Shown here in pieces: positions 1 through 8,912 of a DNA stretch of 64,000 bases. This DNA is from Polaribacter sp. Hel1_33_78. Its GTDB lineage: Bacteria; Bacteroidota; Bacteroidia; Flavobacteriales; Flavobacteriaceae. The translations under genes were made by a program, and so were the position numbers. The notes under the pieces were generated by a model. That model had not been told where the DNA came from. It saw nothing but the letters and a program-made list of their open reading frames with translations, and searched no databases. The stretch lies in assembly GCF_900106075.1 (NCBI RefSeq), contig NZ_LT629794.1, forward strand, positions 744,001 to 808,000, given 5' to 3'. Every line of letters starts with the position of its first letter. Within the stretch, counting starts at the first letter, position 1.

Positions 1-805
1 TTGTATGTATTATCGCTAAAAATTTAGAAGAATCTTTCATTTTATACTTTATTTCGAGCGACGTAAAATGTTTGAACGCATTTTCAAAATAAATTAGAGC
101 GTCTTCGTATAATTCTTTTTCAAGATAAACCCTTCCAATTAGCTCTTGATTATAAGCAAAAGATTGGTCGTTTGGAAAGTTATACGTATCATGAGCTGTT
201 TGATATTGCTGAAAATATTCTAAAGCTAGGTCATAATTACCTAAATATAGATTGATATTGCCTAAATTTTGTAATACCCAGGCTGCCTCGCTATTCATTT
301 TTAACTCCCTAAAAATAACCAATGCTTCATTTCCACTTTGAACTGCCTCTAAATACTTATATGTTTCCTGAAATAATAGTGCTTTTCTTGAAATTATTAT
401 AGCTTCAAGATTACGTTTATTAAGCTCTTTTGCAATTACTAATGCATCATTGAATAGTCTTAAGCATTTTTCATACTCGCGCTTTGGTCCGTATATCAGT
501 GCCGCTCTTATTAGAGATTTACAAATCTCTTCTTTATTATTGTTTTCCTCAGCGAGCTGTTTGTGGTAATTTATGGCTTTTAAAGTAGAATCTGGTTCTT
601 TATAATAATACTTAAAAAACAAGGTGTCTAAAGCCATGAATCTCACAGAATCCGTTTGTTTTACATCTGTATAAATGATTCTAAGTGAATCACGTTGCGA
701 ATACACTTTAGAAAAGGAAATACACACTAAGCAACATAAAACTAATTTAAGTTTTATGTTTGTAATATTATATCTATTCTTATTAATATGTCTAGGATTA
801 ATCAT
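1..805 (-). CDS. TPR-repeat protein with signal peptide, 3' end cut off by the window
   Basis: The minus strand is open from an ATG at 805 to the window edge, about 268 codons with no stop. After a basic N-terminus there is a hydrophobic signal sequence (LVLCCLVCISFSKVYSQ, near residues 20-36). Repeated helix pairs follow that read as tetratricopeptide repeats, for example the stretch AAWVLQNLGNINLYLGNYDL and then YFQQYQTAHD. In Bacteroidota, exported TPR N-termini of this kind are often the sensory part of histidine kinases or LuxR-type regulators, but the C-terminal half lies outside the window, so the output domain is unknown. It is transcribed in the same direction as the AraC gene upstream, with a gap of about 180 bases. 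Confidence 0.75.
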   Translation of the reverse strand, partial: MINPRHINKNRYNITNIKLKLVLCCLVCISFSKVYSQRDSLRIIYTDVKQTDSVRFMALDTLFFKYYYKEPDSTLKAINYHKQLAEENNNKEEICKSLIRAALIYGPKREYEKCLRLFNDALVIAKELNKRNLEAIIISRKALLFQETYKYLEAVQSGNEALVIFRELKMNSEAAWVLQNLGNINLYLGNYDLALEYFQQYQTAHDTYNFPNDQSFAYNQELIGRVYLEKELYEDALIYFENAFKHFTSLEIKYKMKDSSKFLAIIHT

Positions 806-984
806 TTTTTAAAAATTACTCGTTTTTAAGTTTGTTATGTAACAATCATGTTATTAAAAGTACTGAAATTTATTTGATTTGTTTTTTCGATTCTAATGAT
901 TTAACAGTTGATTCAGTATGAGAATTCATCAATCATTTTTATGATATGATTTTCAAGGGATTGACTAAAGTGCTGAAACTTGAA

Positions 985-1833
985 TTAGATAATTTGTAAT
1001 TTTTTAAAATTTAAAGGCGTCATTTTCTTAATTTCTTTAAATTTTCTATTAAAATTAGAAATGTTATTAAAACCAGTAATATAAGCAATTTCATTGATAG
1101 ATATTTCTTTTTTAATCATAATTAGTTTACTAGCATTTTCAATTCGTATTTCATTTAAAAAATTGAAATACGTTTTATTTGTTCTGTTTTTAAAATATTT
1201 GCAAAAAGCATTTTTTGTCATGTTTGCTTTATTTGCGACTTCTTGCAAAGTTATTTTTTGATGATAATTTTCTAAGGTGTATTCAAAAATAGTACGCATC
1301 CGTTTTCCTTCCATATCAGAATATATTTTTTGATACACAAAACTAGAAAGTGGGGTTGTTTCTGATATAGCTAATAGTTGTAAGATTTCTAAGAAATGCA
1401 TAAATCGTTTTATTTTAGAAACCTTCTTCATTTGCAAGAAAATAAAAATGATCGCATCAATATTAGATTTTAAAACAAAACCGCGAGAAGATTTCTCAAA
1501 AAAAATATCAATTTCAGCAAACTCATCTAATTCAAAAAATGTTTCACCGAAAGAAGATTTTGTGAAAAACAAACTCAACATTTTAGATTTTTGTGCAACA
1601 TTTTTATCACTTTTAAAAGCATGCGGAATGTTACTTCCTATTACAAAAACACTGCCTTGAGTATAATTACAAATCTTATCGCCAATAAATAAAGTTCCGC
1701 TTCCTCTCTCTATAAAACTAATTTGAATTTCATCATGTTGATGTAGTTTATCATAAAATAAAATTTCAATATCTTCCTGATAAATCAATCCAATATTTGC
1801 TGGTTTCGGAATTTTAAATGGAAAAACTTTCAT
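985..1833 (-). CDS. AraC-family transcriptional regulator with cupin sensor domain
   Basis: This 282-residue protein has a cupin-like N-terminal half (residues about 15-100, with LHQHDEIQISFIERGSGTLF and a following IPHAF) that in this family binds a small effector. The C-terminal AraC/XylS double helix-turn-helix lies at about 180-282 (ITLQEVANKANMTKNAFCKYFKN, then ISINEIAYITGFNNISNFNRKFK). It is divergent from the hydroxyproline operon, and the 172-base intergenic space would hold both promoters, so it is the obvious candidate regulator of that operon. This regulatory link is inferred from position. Length is normal for the family. Confidence 0.88.
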   Translation of the reverse strand: MKVFPFKIPKPANIGLIYQEDIEILFYDKLHQHDEIQISFIERGSGTLFIGDKICNYTQGSVFVIGSNIPHAFKSDKNVAQKSKMLSLFFTKSSFGETFFELDEFAEIDIFFEKSSRGFVLKSNIDAIIFIFLQMKKVSKIKRFMHFLEILQLLAISETTPLSSFVYQKIYSDMEGKRMRTIFEYTLENYHQKITLQEVANKANMTKNAFCKYFKNRTNKTYFNFLNEIRIENASKLIMIKKEISINEIAYITGFNNISNFNRKFKEIKKMTPLNFKKLQII

Positions 1834-1855
1834 CTCTACGAAATTTGTTTCAGTA

Positions 1856-1868
1856 TCTCATAATGAGA
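1856..1868. promoter_or_regulatory. Perfect 6-base-arm palindrome in the AraC/hydroxyproline-operon intergenic region
   Basis: TCTCATAATGAGA is a perfect inverted repeat with a single central base. It sits 23 bases upstream of the AraC start codon and about 140 bases before the hydroxyproline operon. Position and symmetry make it a candidate operator. AraC proteins more often bind direct repeats, so it may be autoregulatory, serve another dimeric regulator, or be chance. Confidence 0.3.
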
Positions 1869-2005
1869 AGTTATATAATACAAAAATATTCAAATAAATT
1901 ACATTAAGTATTAATTTAGATAATATAATATCAAATTAGAGTAATTTAAGGCTATTTTTAAAAACTTGATTTCTTTAATTTTAGCATATATAAAAAAGCA
2001 TAAAA

Positions 2006-2923
2006 ATGAAATTTAATTGGAAAGGCGTAATGCCAGCCGTAACAACACAGTTTACTTCTACTGATGAGTTAGACATGGAAATGTTTAAAATAAACATCCA
2101 AGCACAACTAGATGCTGGAGTTCACGGTATTGTTTTAGGAGGAACTTTAGGAGAAGCCAGCACATTGACAGATGAAGAAGGGAGAAGGTTAACAAAAGAA
2201 ACGGTTGCCTTTGTAGATGGAAAAGTACCTGTTTTAATGAATATCGCAGAACAGACTACAAAAGCGGCAATTGCTTTGGCACAGACAGCAGCAGCAGATG
2301 GTGCAAGTGGTTTAATGATGTTACCTCCTATGCGCTACAAAGCTAGTGATGCAGAAGTGTTAACATATTTTAAAACCGTTGCCAATAGCACTTCTTTGCC
2401 CATTATGATTTATAACAACCCAGTAGATTATAAATTATTAGTAACTTTAGACATGTTTCAAGAGCTTTTAGATGCTTGTCCGAATATTCAAGCAGTCAAG
2501 GAATCTACCAGAGATACTACTAATATTACCAGAATTAAGAACAAATTTGGAGACAGATTAGCAATTATGACAGGTGTGGATACTTTGGCCTTAGAAAGTT
2601 TGGTTTTAGGCGCAGATGGCTGGGTTGCAGGCTTGGTAGACGCTTTTCCGGCAGAAACTGTGGCTATTTATGAGTTGGTCAAAGCAAACAGAATTCAAGA
2701 AGCAATTACAATTTATAGATGGTTCATGCCGCTTTTGGAGTTAGATATTCATCCAAAATTAGTGCAATATATTAAAACAGCATCGGTTCATACAGGTATT
2801 GGAAATGAATATGTTAGAGCGCCAAGATTAGTGTTGCAAGGTGAAGAAAGAGCGAGAATAGAAAAAATAATTACAGATGCTTTGGCACTAAGACCAACAT
2901 TACCAGATTACAAAAATTTATAA
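2006..2923 (+). CDS. DHDPS/NAL-family lyase, probable 1-pyrroline-4-hydroxy-2-carboxylate deaminase
   Basis: A 305-residue TIM-barrel protein of the dihydrodipicolinate synthase superfamily. The Schiff-base lysine is visible as Lys165 in IQAVKESTRD and the partner tyrosine as Tyr136 in IMIYNNP; the GTLGEASTLT motif lies at about 46-55. Because it is followed by an aldehyde dehydrogenase, a proline-racemase-family epimerase and a D-amino-acid oxidase-type flavoprotein, it most likely deaminates and dehydrates 1-pyrroline-4-hydroxy-2-carboxylate to 2-oxoglutarate semialdehyde in hydroxyproline degradation rather than making lysine. First gene of the operon, cytoplasmic. Alternative: another member of the superfamily such as a keto-sugar aldolase, which the context argues against. 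Confidence 0.85.
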   Translation: MKFNWKGVMPAVTTQFTSTDELDMEMFKINIQAQLDAGVHGIVLGGTLGEASTLTDEEGRRLTKETVAFVDGKVPVLMNIAEQTTKAAIALAQTAAADGASGLMMLPPMRYKASDAEVLTYFKTVANSTSLPIMIYNNPVDYKLLVTLDMFQELLDACPNIQAVKESTRDTTNITRIKNKFGDRLAIMTGVDTLALESLVLGADGWVAGLVDAFPAETVAIYELVKANRIQEAITIYRWFMPLLELDIHPKLVQYIKTASVHTGIGNEYVRAPRLVLQGEERARIEKIITDALALRPTLPDYKNL

Positions 2924-2930
2924 AGAAGTA

Positions 2931-3098
2931 GGGTGTTACCCAAAGGTCGGGTTTTTCACTATATCTTTTTATAGTTGTCATTGCGAAGTTTACTTTTTTG
3001 TAAACTTTGGAAATCTCTGAATTAAAAGAGATTACTTCGTTCCTCGTAATGACGCTATTTCAAATAGGCTAAAAAAGGATTTCGTTTCAACACCTAAC
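2931..3098. repeat. Composite palindromic repeat (outer element A with element B nested inside)
   Basis: The 202-base gap between the deaminase and dehydrogenase genes is mostly structured repeat. The outer element has arms GGGTGTTACC (2931) and AACACCTAAC (3089), and inner arms CACTATATCTTTTT and AAAAAAGGATTTCG. A similar outer element without insert follows trpE at 38620. Nested inside, 2977-3053, is a second element with ends GTCATTGCGA and TCGTAATGAC that contains two perfect internal hairpins, AAGTTTAC/GTAAACTT and AATCTCT/AGAGATT, giving a cloverleaf-like fold. Element B resembles the dispersed GTCATTGCGAGG family found between genes in many Bacteroidota (from memory). Confidence 0.7.
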
Positions 3099-3125
3099 AC
3101 AAATGAGCAAATCTCAAATAAAATT

Positions 3126-4700
3126 ATGACAGGAAAAAACTATATAGGCAATTTACAATCAGCTAAAGGAGACCATACATTTAAAACCTTTAATCCAGAA
3201 TTAAACAAAGAAAATGATGCTGTTTTTACAGAAGCGTCATCAGAAGAAATTAGAGAAGCCGTAAATTTAGCGTCAGAAGCCTTTAAAGAATACAGTACTA
3301 TTTCGGGAATAAAAAAAGCAACGTTTCTAAACACAATCGCAGATGAAATTTTAGCTTTAGATGATACATTAATACAAATGTATTGTTCAGAAACAGGCTT
3401 ACCTGAGGGCAGAGCAAAAGGGGAAAGAGGAAGAACTGTTGGTCAATTAAGAAGTTTTGCAACGTTGGTTGCAGAAGGGTCTTGGGTAGAAGCAACTATA
3501 GATACAGCGCAACCAAATAGAGAACCAATGCCAAAACTAGACCTTCGTAAAATGAATATCGCTTTAGGACCCGTGGTAGTTTTTGGAGCCAGTAATTTTC
3601 CTTTAGCCTATTCCACTGCTGGTGGAGATACTGCTGCTGCGTTAGCAGCAGGTTGCCCTGTAATTGTAAAATCACATCCAATGCACGCTGGAACCGGAGA
3701 ATTGGTAGCATCAGCAATTATAAAAGCTGCTGAAAAAACAGGAATGCCTAATGGTGTTTTCTCCAATTTAAATTCAAGCGGAATAGAAGTTGGTCAGGAG
3801 CTAGTGGCACATTCAAAAGTAAAAGCAGTGGGTTTTACAGGAAGTATAAAAGGAGGAAGAGCATTATTGGATATAGCAGCAAAACGAGAAGAACCAATAC
3901 CTGTTTTTGCAGAAATGGGGAGCATCAATCCTGTGGTTATTTTACCAAAAGCTTTAGATAATAGAAATGAAGAAATTGCAAAAACATACGCAGGTTCTAT
4001 TACTTTAGGAGTAGGCCAATTTTGTACAAATCCTGGTTTAATTTTAGGTATCAAAAGTGATTCTTTGAGTGTCTTTATAAATCACTTATCACAAGAAATT
4101 ATGGATATAAATCCTTCTTGTATGTTGCATCCAAATATTAAAAAAGGATACGATGCAAATAAAGATAAAGTAGTTGCTCAAGCTAAAGTGTCCATAACTG
4201 CAAATTATGAATCAGATGTTCAAAATAATTATGCACAACAGGCTGTTGTCTCAGTTGACGGAAAATCATTTTTAGAAAACCCAACTTTGCATTTAGAAGT
4301 TTTTGGTCCTTTTTCTATGGTGGTTGAATGCGCCAATAAGGAAGAATTAGAAACCATTATTGCAAATTTAGAAGGCCAATTAACAGGTACTATAATTTCT
4401 GATAATGATGAAATTACTAATTTTCAAAAAGTAATTGCTGCAATACAAAATAGAGTTGGTAGAATTATTTTTAACGGAGTTCCAACAGGAGTTGAGGTTT
4501 GCGAATCTATGGTGCATGGTGGCCCATATCCTGCATCTACAGATAGTCGTTTTTCTGCAGTAGGTATTACTTCTATAAAACGTTGGGTAAGACCATTTAG
4601 CTACCAAAATTGGCCAAATAATCTATTGCCAAAAGAATTGCAAAATGAAAATCCATTAGAAATTTTTAGGTCAGTTGATGGCGCAAGAGTAAAAAAATAA
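3126..4700 (+). CDS. Aldehyde dehydrogenase, probable 2-oxoglutarate semialdehyde dehydrogenase
   Basis: This 524-residue protein belongs to the NAD(P)-dependent aldehyde dehydrogenase superfamily. The nucleotide-binding FTGSIKGGRAL segment lies at about 238-247, the general-base glutamate is Glu263 in FAEMGSINP, and the catalytic cysteine is Cys300 in GQFCTNPG. In hydroxyproline degradation the last step oxidises 2-oxoglutarate semialdehyde to 2-oxoglutarate, and enzymes of this subfamily (about 520 residues, also seen in sugar-acid and glucarate pathways) do this. The neighbours fix the likely substrate; the sequence alone would not. It shares direction with the upstream deaminase gene across a repeat-containing gap and is followed 10 bases later by the DUF885 lipoprotein gene. 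Confidence 0.87.
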   Translation: MTGKNYIGNLQSAKGDHTFKTFNPELNKENDAVFTEASSEEIREAVNLASEAFKEYSTISGIKKATFLNTIADEILALDDTLIQMYCSETGLPEGRAKGERGRTVGQLRSFATLVAEGSWVEATIDTAQPNREPMPKLDLRKMNIALGPVVVFGASNFPLAYSTAGGDTAAALAAGCPVIVKSHPMHAGTGELVASAIIKAAEKTGMPNGVFSNLNSSGIEVGQELVAHSKVKAVGFTGSIKGGRALLDIAAKREEPIPVFAEMGSINPVVILPKALDNRNEEIAKTYAGSITLGVGQFCTNPGLILGIKSDSLSVFINHLSQEIMDINPSCMLHPNIKKGYDANKDKVVAQAKVSITANYESDVQNNYAQQAVVSVDGKSFLENPTLHLEVFGPFSMVVECANKEELETIIANLEGQLTGTIISDNDEITNFQKVIAAIQNRVGRIIFNGVPTGVEVCESMVHGGPYPASTDSRFSAVGITSIKRWVRPFSYQNWPNNLLPKELQNENPLEIFRSVDGARVKK

Positions 4701-4710
4701 AACATAGTGT

Positions 4711-6447
4711 ATGAGAGTTTTTAAAGTGCTATTTTTTTTAGTGGTTGTGCTATTCTATTCATGTAATGGTTCAGATGAAGTTTGTAATAGTTCTATCAAA
4801 GAATTAGAGATAATGATTGAATCTTATGAAGGAAGAGAATCTTATGACAAAGACGAGTATCCTTTGGGGCTATTTACAAGAGAATATTACAAAGCAGAAG
4901 CAAAATATGCAGAAGACCAAATGCAATACTTTGGTTGTATTAAAATAAATGAACTTTCTGAAACAGATCAAATTTCAGCGAAGCTGCTAAAATTCGTGTT
5001 ACAAGATAAAATTGATTATTATAAATTTGAAAGGTTTCTTAATCCTTTGTTGTCGGATTCTGGTTTTCATAGTAGTTTAAATTATCAAATTAGACCTTTA
5101 AATAATTATTGGGAAGTAAAAGAATACTTGAGAAAACTAAACAGTTTAACAGAATTTGTAGAACAGCATTTCGTGAATTTAAGAGAAGGTTTAGAAAGAG
5201 GAGTTTCGCAGCCTAAAGTTATTTTTGAAGGATATGAATCTACATATAATGATCATATTGTTAATGATTTTAAAGAAAGTCCATTTTATAAACCATTTCA
5301 AAATTTGCCAGCTAGTCTGAATCAGAGTCAAAGAGATTCTGTTTTAACAGTTGCAAAAAATACTATTGAGCAAATTGTAGTTCCTGAATTTAAAAGAATC
5401 AAAACTTTTTTTGAAACTGAATATTTACCAAAAACAAGAACAACTTTAGGTGTTTCAGAAACGCTAAATGGAAAAGCTTATTATAAAAATAGAATTGATT
5501 TTTACACAACAAGTTCTCAATATTCTGCTGATGATATTCACCAAATTGGTATAACAGAAGTCGCTAGAATAAAAGCAGAAATGCAAAAAATAATCAAGGA
5601 ACTAAACTTTAAAGGAAGTTTTGCAGACTTTTTTGAATTCTTAAGAACCGACAAACAATTTTACGCAACTTCACCAAAAGAAATTTTAATGATCGCCAGG
5701 GATATGGCAAAAAGAGCAGATGCGCAATTGCCAAAATTTTTTAAAACCTTGCCAAGAAAACCTTACGGGGTTGCACCTGTGCCAGATGCAATTGCACCAA
5801 AATATACAGGAGGACGTTATGTAGGTACTTCGAAAAATAGTACAGAGCCCGGTTATTATTGGGTAAATACGTATGATTTACCAAGCAGAACTTTGTATAC
5901 TTTGCCTTCTTTAACCGTGCATGAAGCGGTTCCTGGTCATCATTTACAAGGAAGTTTAAATAACGAATTAGGAGATTCAATTCCCCAGTTTCGTAGAAAT
6001 TTATATTTATCTGCTTATGGTGAAGGTTGGGGTTTATATTCTGAGTTTTTAGCAGATCAAATGGGAATGTACACCACACCTTACGAACAATTTGGAAAGT
6101 ATACGTATGAAATGTGGCGCGCTTGCAGATTAGTGGTAGATACAGGAATTCATGCAAAAGGGTGGACTAGAGAACAAGTTGTAACGTATATGTCAGAAAA
6201 CACAGCGCTTTCTTTACATGAAATTAATACAGAAACAGACAGATACATTTCTTGGCCCGGACAAGCATTATCTTATAAAATTGGCGAATTAAAAATTAGA
6301 GAATTGCGTACAAAAGCCGAAAAAGAATTAGGAGATAAATTTGATATTAGAGATTTTCACGAAGTAGTTTTAGAACAAGGCACAGTTACGTTAGCAATTT
6401 TAGAAGGTAGAATCAATAATCATATTAACAAAAGAAAAAATGAGTAA
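4711..6447 (+). CDS. DUF885-family lipoprotein, putative metallopeptidase-like hydrolase
   Basis: A 578-residue exported protein. The N-terminus is a lipoprotein signal ending in the lipobox LFYSC, cysteine at residue 18. The body belongs to the DUF885 family, recognised by HEAVPGHHLQ (residues 404-413) and a following GEGWGLYSE segment. These resemble the zinc-binding helix and distal glutamate of gluzincin peptidases, and members are generally considered metallohydrolases although few have been characterised. Its place inside the hydroxyproline operon (10 bases after the dehydrogenase gene, 8-base overlap with the epimerase gene) suggests it releases hydroxyproline from short peptides in the periplasm. 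That role is inferred. Confidence 0.82.
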   Translation: MRVFKVLFFLVVVLFYSCNGSDEVCNSSIKELEIMIESYEGRESYDKDEYPLGLFTREYYKAEAKYAEDQMQYFGCIKINELSETDQISAKLLKFVLQDKIDYYKFERFLNPLLSDSGFHSSLNYQIRPLNNYWEVKEYLRKLNSLTEFVEQHFVNLREGLERGVSQPKVIFEGYESTYNDHIVNDFKESPFYKPFQNLPASLNQSQRDSVLTVAKNTIEQIVVPEFKRIKTFFETEYLPKTRTTLGVSETLNGKAYYKNRIDFYTTSSQYSADDIHQIGITEVARIKAEMQKIIKELNFKGSFADFFEFLRTDKQFYATSPKEILMIARDMAKRADAQLPKFFKTLPRKPYGVAPVPDAIAPKYTGGRYVGTSKNSTEPGYYWVNTYDLPSRTLYTLPSLTVHEAVPGHHLQGSLNNELGDSIPQFRRNLYLSAYGEGWGLYSEFLADQMGMYTTPYEQFGKYTYEMWRACRLVVDTGIHAKGWTREQVVTYMSENTALSLHEINTETDRYISWPGQALSYKIGELKIRELRTKAEKELGDKFDIRDFHEVVLEQGTVTLAILEGRINNHINKRKNE

Positions 6448-7450
6448 GCATACTTTTGTTTGTATAGACGCGCATACTTGTGGAAATCCTGTAAGAGTAA
6501 TTAAAAGCGGAGGACCAAAACTAATTGGGGAAACAATGAACGAAAAACGTTTGCATTTTTTGAAAGAATATGATTGGATTCGTAAAGGTTTGATGTTTGA
6601 ACCAAGAGGTCATGATATGATGAGTGGATCAATTTTGTATCCACCTCACAATCCAGAAAATGATTTTGCTATTTTATTTATAGAAACTTCCGGCTGTTTA
6701 CCTATGTGTGGTCATGGAACCATCGGTACCATTACTATCGCCATTGAAGAGGGGTTGTTTATTCCAAAAACACCGGGTAAAATAAAAATGGAAGCACCTG
6801 CAGGGTTGGTAGAAATTGAATATCAGCGAACAAATGATAAAGTAGATTGGGTAAAATTAACGAATGTAAAAAGTTATTTAGCAGCAGAAAATTTAAGCGT
6901 AGAATGCCCTGAATTGGGAGAAATTACTTTTGATGTCTCTTATGGTGGAAATTATTATGCCATTGTAGATCCACAGAAAAATTTTAGTGGTATTCAAGAT
7001 TTTACAGCCGCAAAAATTATTCAATATTCACAAGTTGTTAGAGATCGGATTAACGAAAAATATCCAGATAAATTTATACATCCAGATCATGGAAGCATCA
7101 AAAATGTAACACATTTATTATGGACAGGAACACCAATTGATGCAACTTCTCATGGAAGAAATGCTGTTTTTTATGGTGATAAAGCTATTGATAGAAGTCC
7201 TTGTGGAACAGGAACATCTGCAAGATTAGCACAATTGTATGCTAAAGGAAAACTAAAAATTGGTCAAGAATTTATTCATGAAAGCTTTATTGGTAGCACT
7301 TTTACAGGCGTAGTAGAAGAAGAAACACTATTAGCTGGAAAATCAGCAATTATACCCAGTATAAAAGGTTGGGCAAAAATCTACGGAAAAAATATAATTA
7401 CAATTGATACCCAAGATGATCCTTACGCTTTGGGTTTTCAGGTGATTTGA
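6440..7450 (+). CDS. 4-hydroxyproline 2-epimerase (proline racemase family)
   Basis: A 336-residue member of the proline racemase family. Both catalytic cysteines are present, Cys90 in PMCGHGTIG and Cys255 in SPCGTGTSA. Two cysteines mark racemases and epimerases; the dehydratases of the family usually carry Ser or Thr at one position. With the neighbouring flavoprotein and deaminase genes the expected reaction is trans-4-hydroxy-L-proline to cis-4-hydroxy-D-proline in the cytoplasm. The start ATG overlaps the end of the DUF885 gene by 8 bases, indicating tight co-transcription. Proline racemase activity cannot be excluded from sequence alone. Confidence 0.88.
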   Translation: MSKHTFVCIDAHTCGNPVRVIKSGGPKLIGETMNEKRLHFLKEYDWIRKGLMFEPRGHDMMSGSILYPPHNPENDFAILFIETSGCLPMCGHGTIGTITIAIEEGLFIPKTPGKIKMEAPAGLVEIEYQRTNDKVDWVKLTNVKSYLAAENLSVECPELGEITFDVSYGGNYYAIVDPQKNFSGIQDFTAAKIIQYSQVVRDRINEKYPDKFIHPDHGSIKNVTHLLWTGTPIDATSHGRNAVFYGDKAIDRSPCGTGTSARLAQLYAKGKLKIGQEFIHESFIGSTFTGVVEEETLLAGKSAIIPSIKGWAKIYGKNIITIDTQDDPYALGFQVI

Positions 7451-7515
7451 TTGGTGAAATCAAATCATTATAAAGATATTTTAGAATCTATTGAGCATCT
7501 TAATTTAAAAATAAA

Positions 7516-8763
7516 ATGGCAAAAAGTGTAATCATTATAGGTGGTGGTATTATAGGTTTATGTTCAGCCTATTATCTTCAAAGAGAAGGGCATAAAGTAA
7601 CTGTAGTTGATAAATCAGATTTTACATCAGGTGCATCTTATGTAAATGCAGGTTATATTACACCAAGTCATATTATTTCTTTAGCTGCACCAGGAATGAT
7701 TAATAAAGGTATCAAGTGGATGTTTAATTCAGAAAGTCCGTTTTATGTAAAACCAAGATTGAATTATGATTTTCTAAAGTGGAGTTGGGCTTTTAAAAAA
7801 TCGGCAACAGCCCAAAAAGTAGAGAAAGCAATTCCTGTGATAAAAGATATTAATTTATTAAGCAGAGAATTATATGAAGATTTAAAATCTTCTGGTGATT
7901 TTGATTTTTTTTATCAGCACAAAGGTTTGTTGATGTATTATCAAACAGAAAAAGCAGGCGAAGAAGAATGGAAAGTGGGCCAGAGAGCAATTCAAGAGGG
8001 TTTAAAAGTAGAAAACCTATCAAAAGAACAAGTTCAAAAAATTGAAAAAAATGTAGACTTAAATATCAAAGGTGCTGTCTATTATCATTCGGATGCGCAT
8101 ATGACGCCCAATGAGTTTATGTCGCAATTAAAAACCTATTTAAAAAAGAACGGAGTAAGTATATTAGGCAATGAAGAGGTGTTAGATATTATGGTTGCTA
8201 ATCAGGAAATAACAGGAATTAAAACAACCAATCTTCATATAAAATCAGATGAATTTGTAATTGCTACAGGTTCTTGGTCGCAAAATTTAGCAAAGAAATT
8301 AGGCGTTGATATTCCTATTCAGGCAGGAAAAGGATACCGATTGAACACAAAAAGTGAGACAAATATTACCATTCCAGCTATTTTAATGGAAGCAAAAGTA
8401 GCTGTAACGCCTATGAACGGATTTACACGTTTTGCAGGAACTATGGAAATTGGCGGAATAAATGATATTATAAATCCTGTTCGTGTCAATGCAATTGCCA
8501 AAGCAGCTGAATCTTATTATCCTAATTTAAGGGTTAATGAGCAAGAAAAAGAAGCGGCAAAATGTGGTTTAAGACCTTGTTCTCCTGATGGATTGCCATA
8601 CATAGGCAAATCATCTAAATGTAAAAATGTAACTTTTGCAACGGGCCACGCCATGATGGGTTGGAGCTTAGGTCCAGCTACGGGTAAATTGGTTTCAGAA
8701 ATTATTTCAGATAAAAAAAGATCTTTAGACTTAAGCCCTTTTCATATAGATAGAAAGTTTTGA
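7516..8763 (+). CDS. FAD-dependent D-amino-acid dehydrogenase, probable cis-4-hydroxy-D-proline dehydrogenase
   Basis: A 415-residue DadA-like flavoprotein with the N-terminal dinucleotide-binding motif IIGGGIIGLCSAYYL (residues about 6-20) followed by the VVDK acidic strand end. The C-terminal FAD-binding segment GLRPCSPDGLPYIG occurs near residue 355. In this operon it would oxidise cis-4-hydroxy-D-proline to 1-pyrroline-4-hydroxy-2-carboxylate, the substrate of the deaminase at 2006. It lies 65 bases after the epimerase gene and is the last gene of the operon. Single-subunit form; the electron acceptor is not evident. Confidence 0.85.
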   Translation: MAKSVIIIGGGIIGLCSAYYLQREGHKVTVVDKSDFTSGASYVNAGYITPSHIISLAAPGMINKGIKWMFNSESPFYVKPRLNYDFLKWSWAFKKSATAQKVEKAIPVIKDINLLSRELYEDLKSSGDFDFFYQHKGLLMYYQTEKAGEEEWKVGQRAIQEGLKVENLSKEQVQKIEKNVDLNIKGAVYYHSDAHMTPNEFMSQLKTYLKKNGVSILGNEEVLDIMVANQEITGIKTTNLHIKSDEFVIATGSWSQNLAKKLGVDIPIQAGKGYRLNTKSETNITIPAILMEAKVAVTPMNGFTRFAGTMEIGGINDIINPVRVNAIAKAAESYYPNLRVNEQEKEAAKCGLRPCSPDGLPYIGKSSKCKNVTFATGHAMMGWSLGPATGKLVSEIISDKKRSLDLSPFHIDRKF

Positions 8764-8822
8764 GTTTAAAAATTGATATTAAATTTTCAATGTATTAATG
8801 ACAACACATACACACGCACACC

Positions 8823-8909
8823 GTCATTACCTAGAAAGCATGACCGAGGTAATCCCAAGATTAAGACTACAAATAAAAATATTGCCACGTCGTATCTCCG
8901 TGTAATAAC
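8823..8909. repeat. Degenerate copy of the GTCATTGCGAGG-type palindromic repeat
   Basis: Between the convergent flavoprotein and amidohydrolase genes. The left end reads GTCATTACCTAGAAAGCATG and the right half ATTGCCACGTCGTATCTCCG followed by TGTAATAAC. These are mutated forms of the terminal and internal blocks of element B at 2977-3053. The arms no longer pair perfectly. It may also act as the shared terminator region of the two convergent genes, but no good U-tract is seen. Confidence 0.45.
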
Positions 8910-8912
8910 AAA

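Noticed and set aside
2977..3053. Cloverleaf-like fold considered as a tRNA
   Set aside because: No anticodon-loop or T-loop consensus (no GTTCRANYC), and the ends match a dispersed palindromic repeat instead.
5741..6157. 138-codon minus-strand ORF inside the DUF885 gene
   Set aside because: It is a shadow of a well-supported plus-strand gene; its sequence lacks domains and has no start context.
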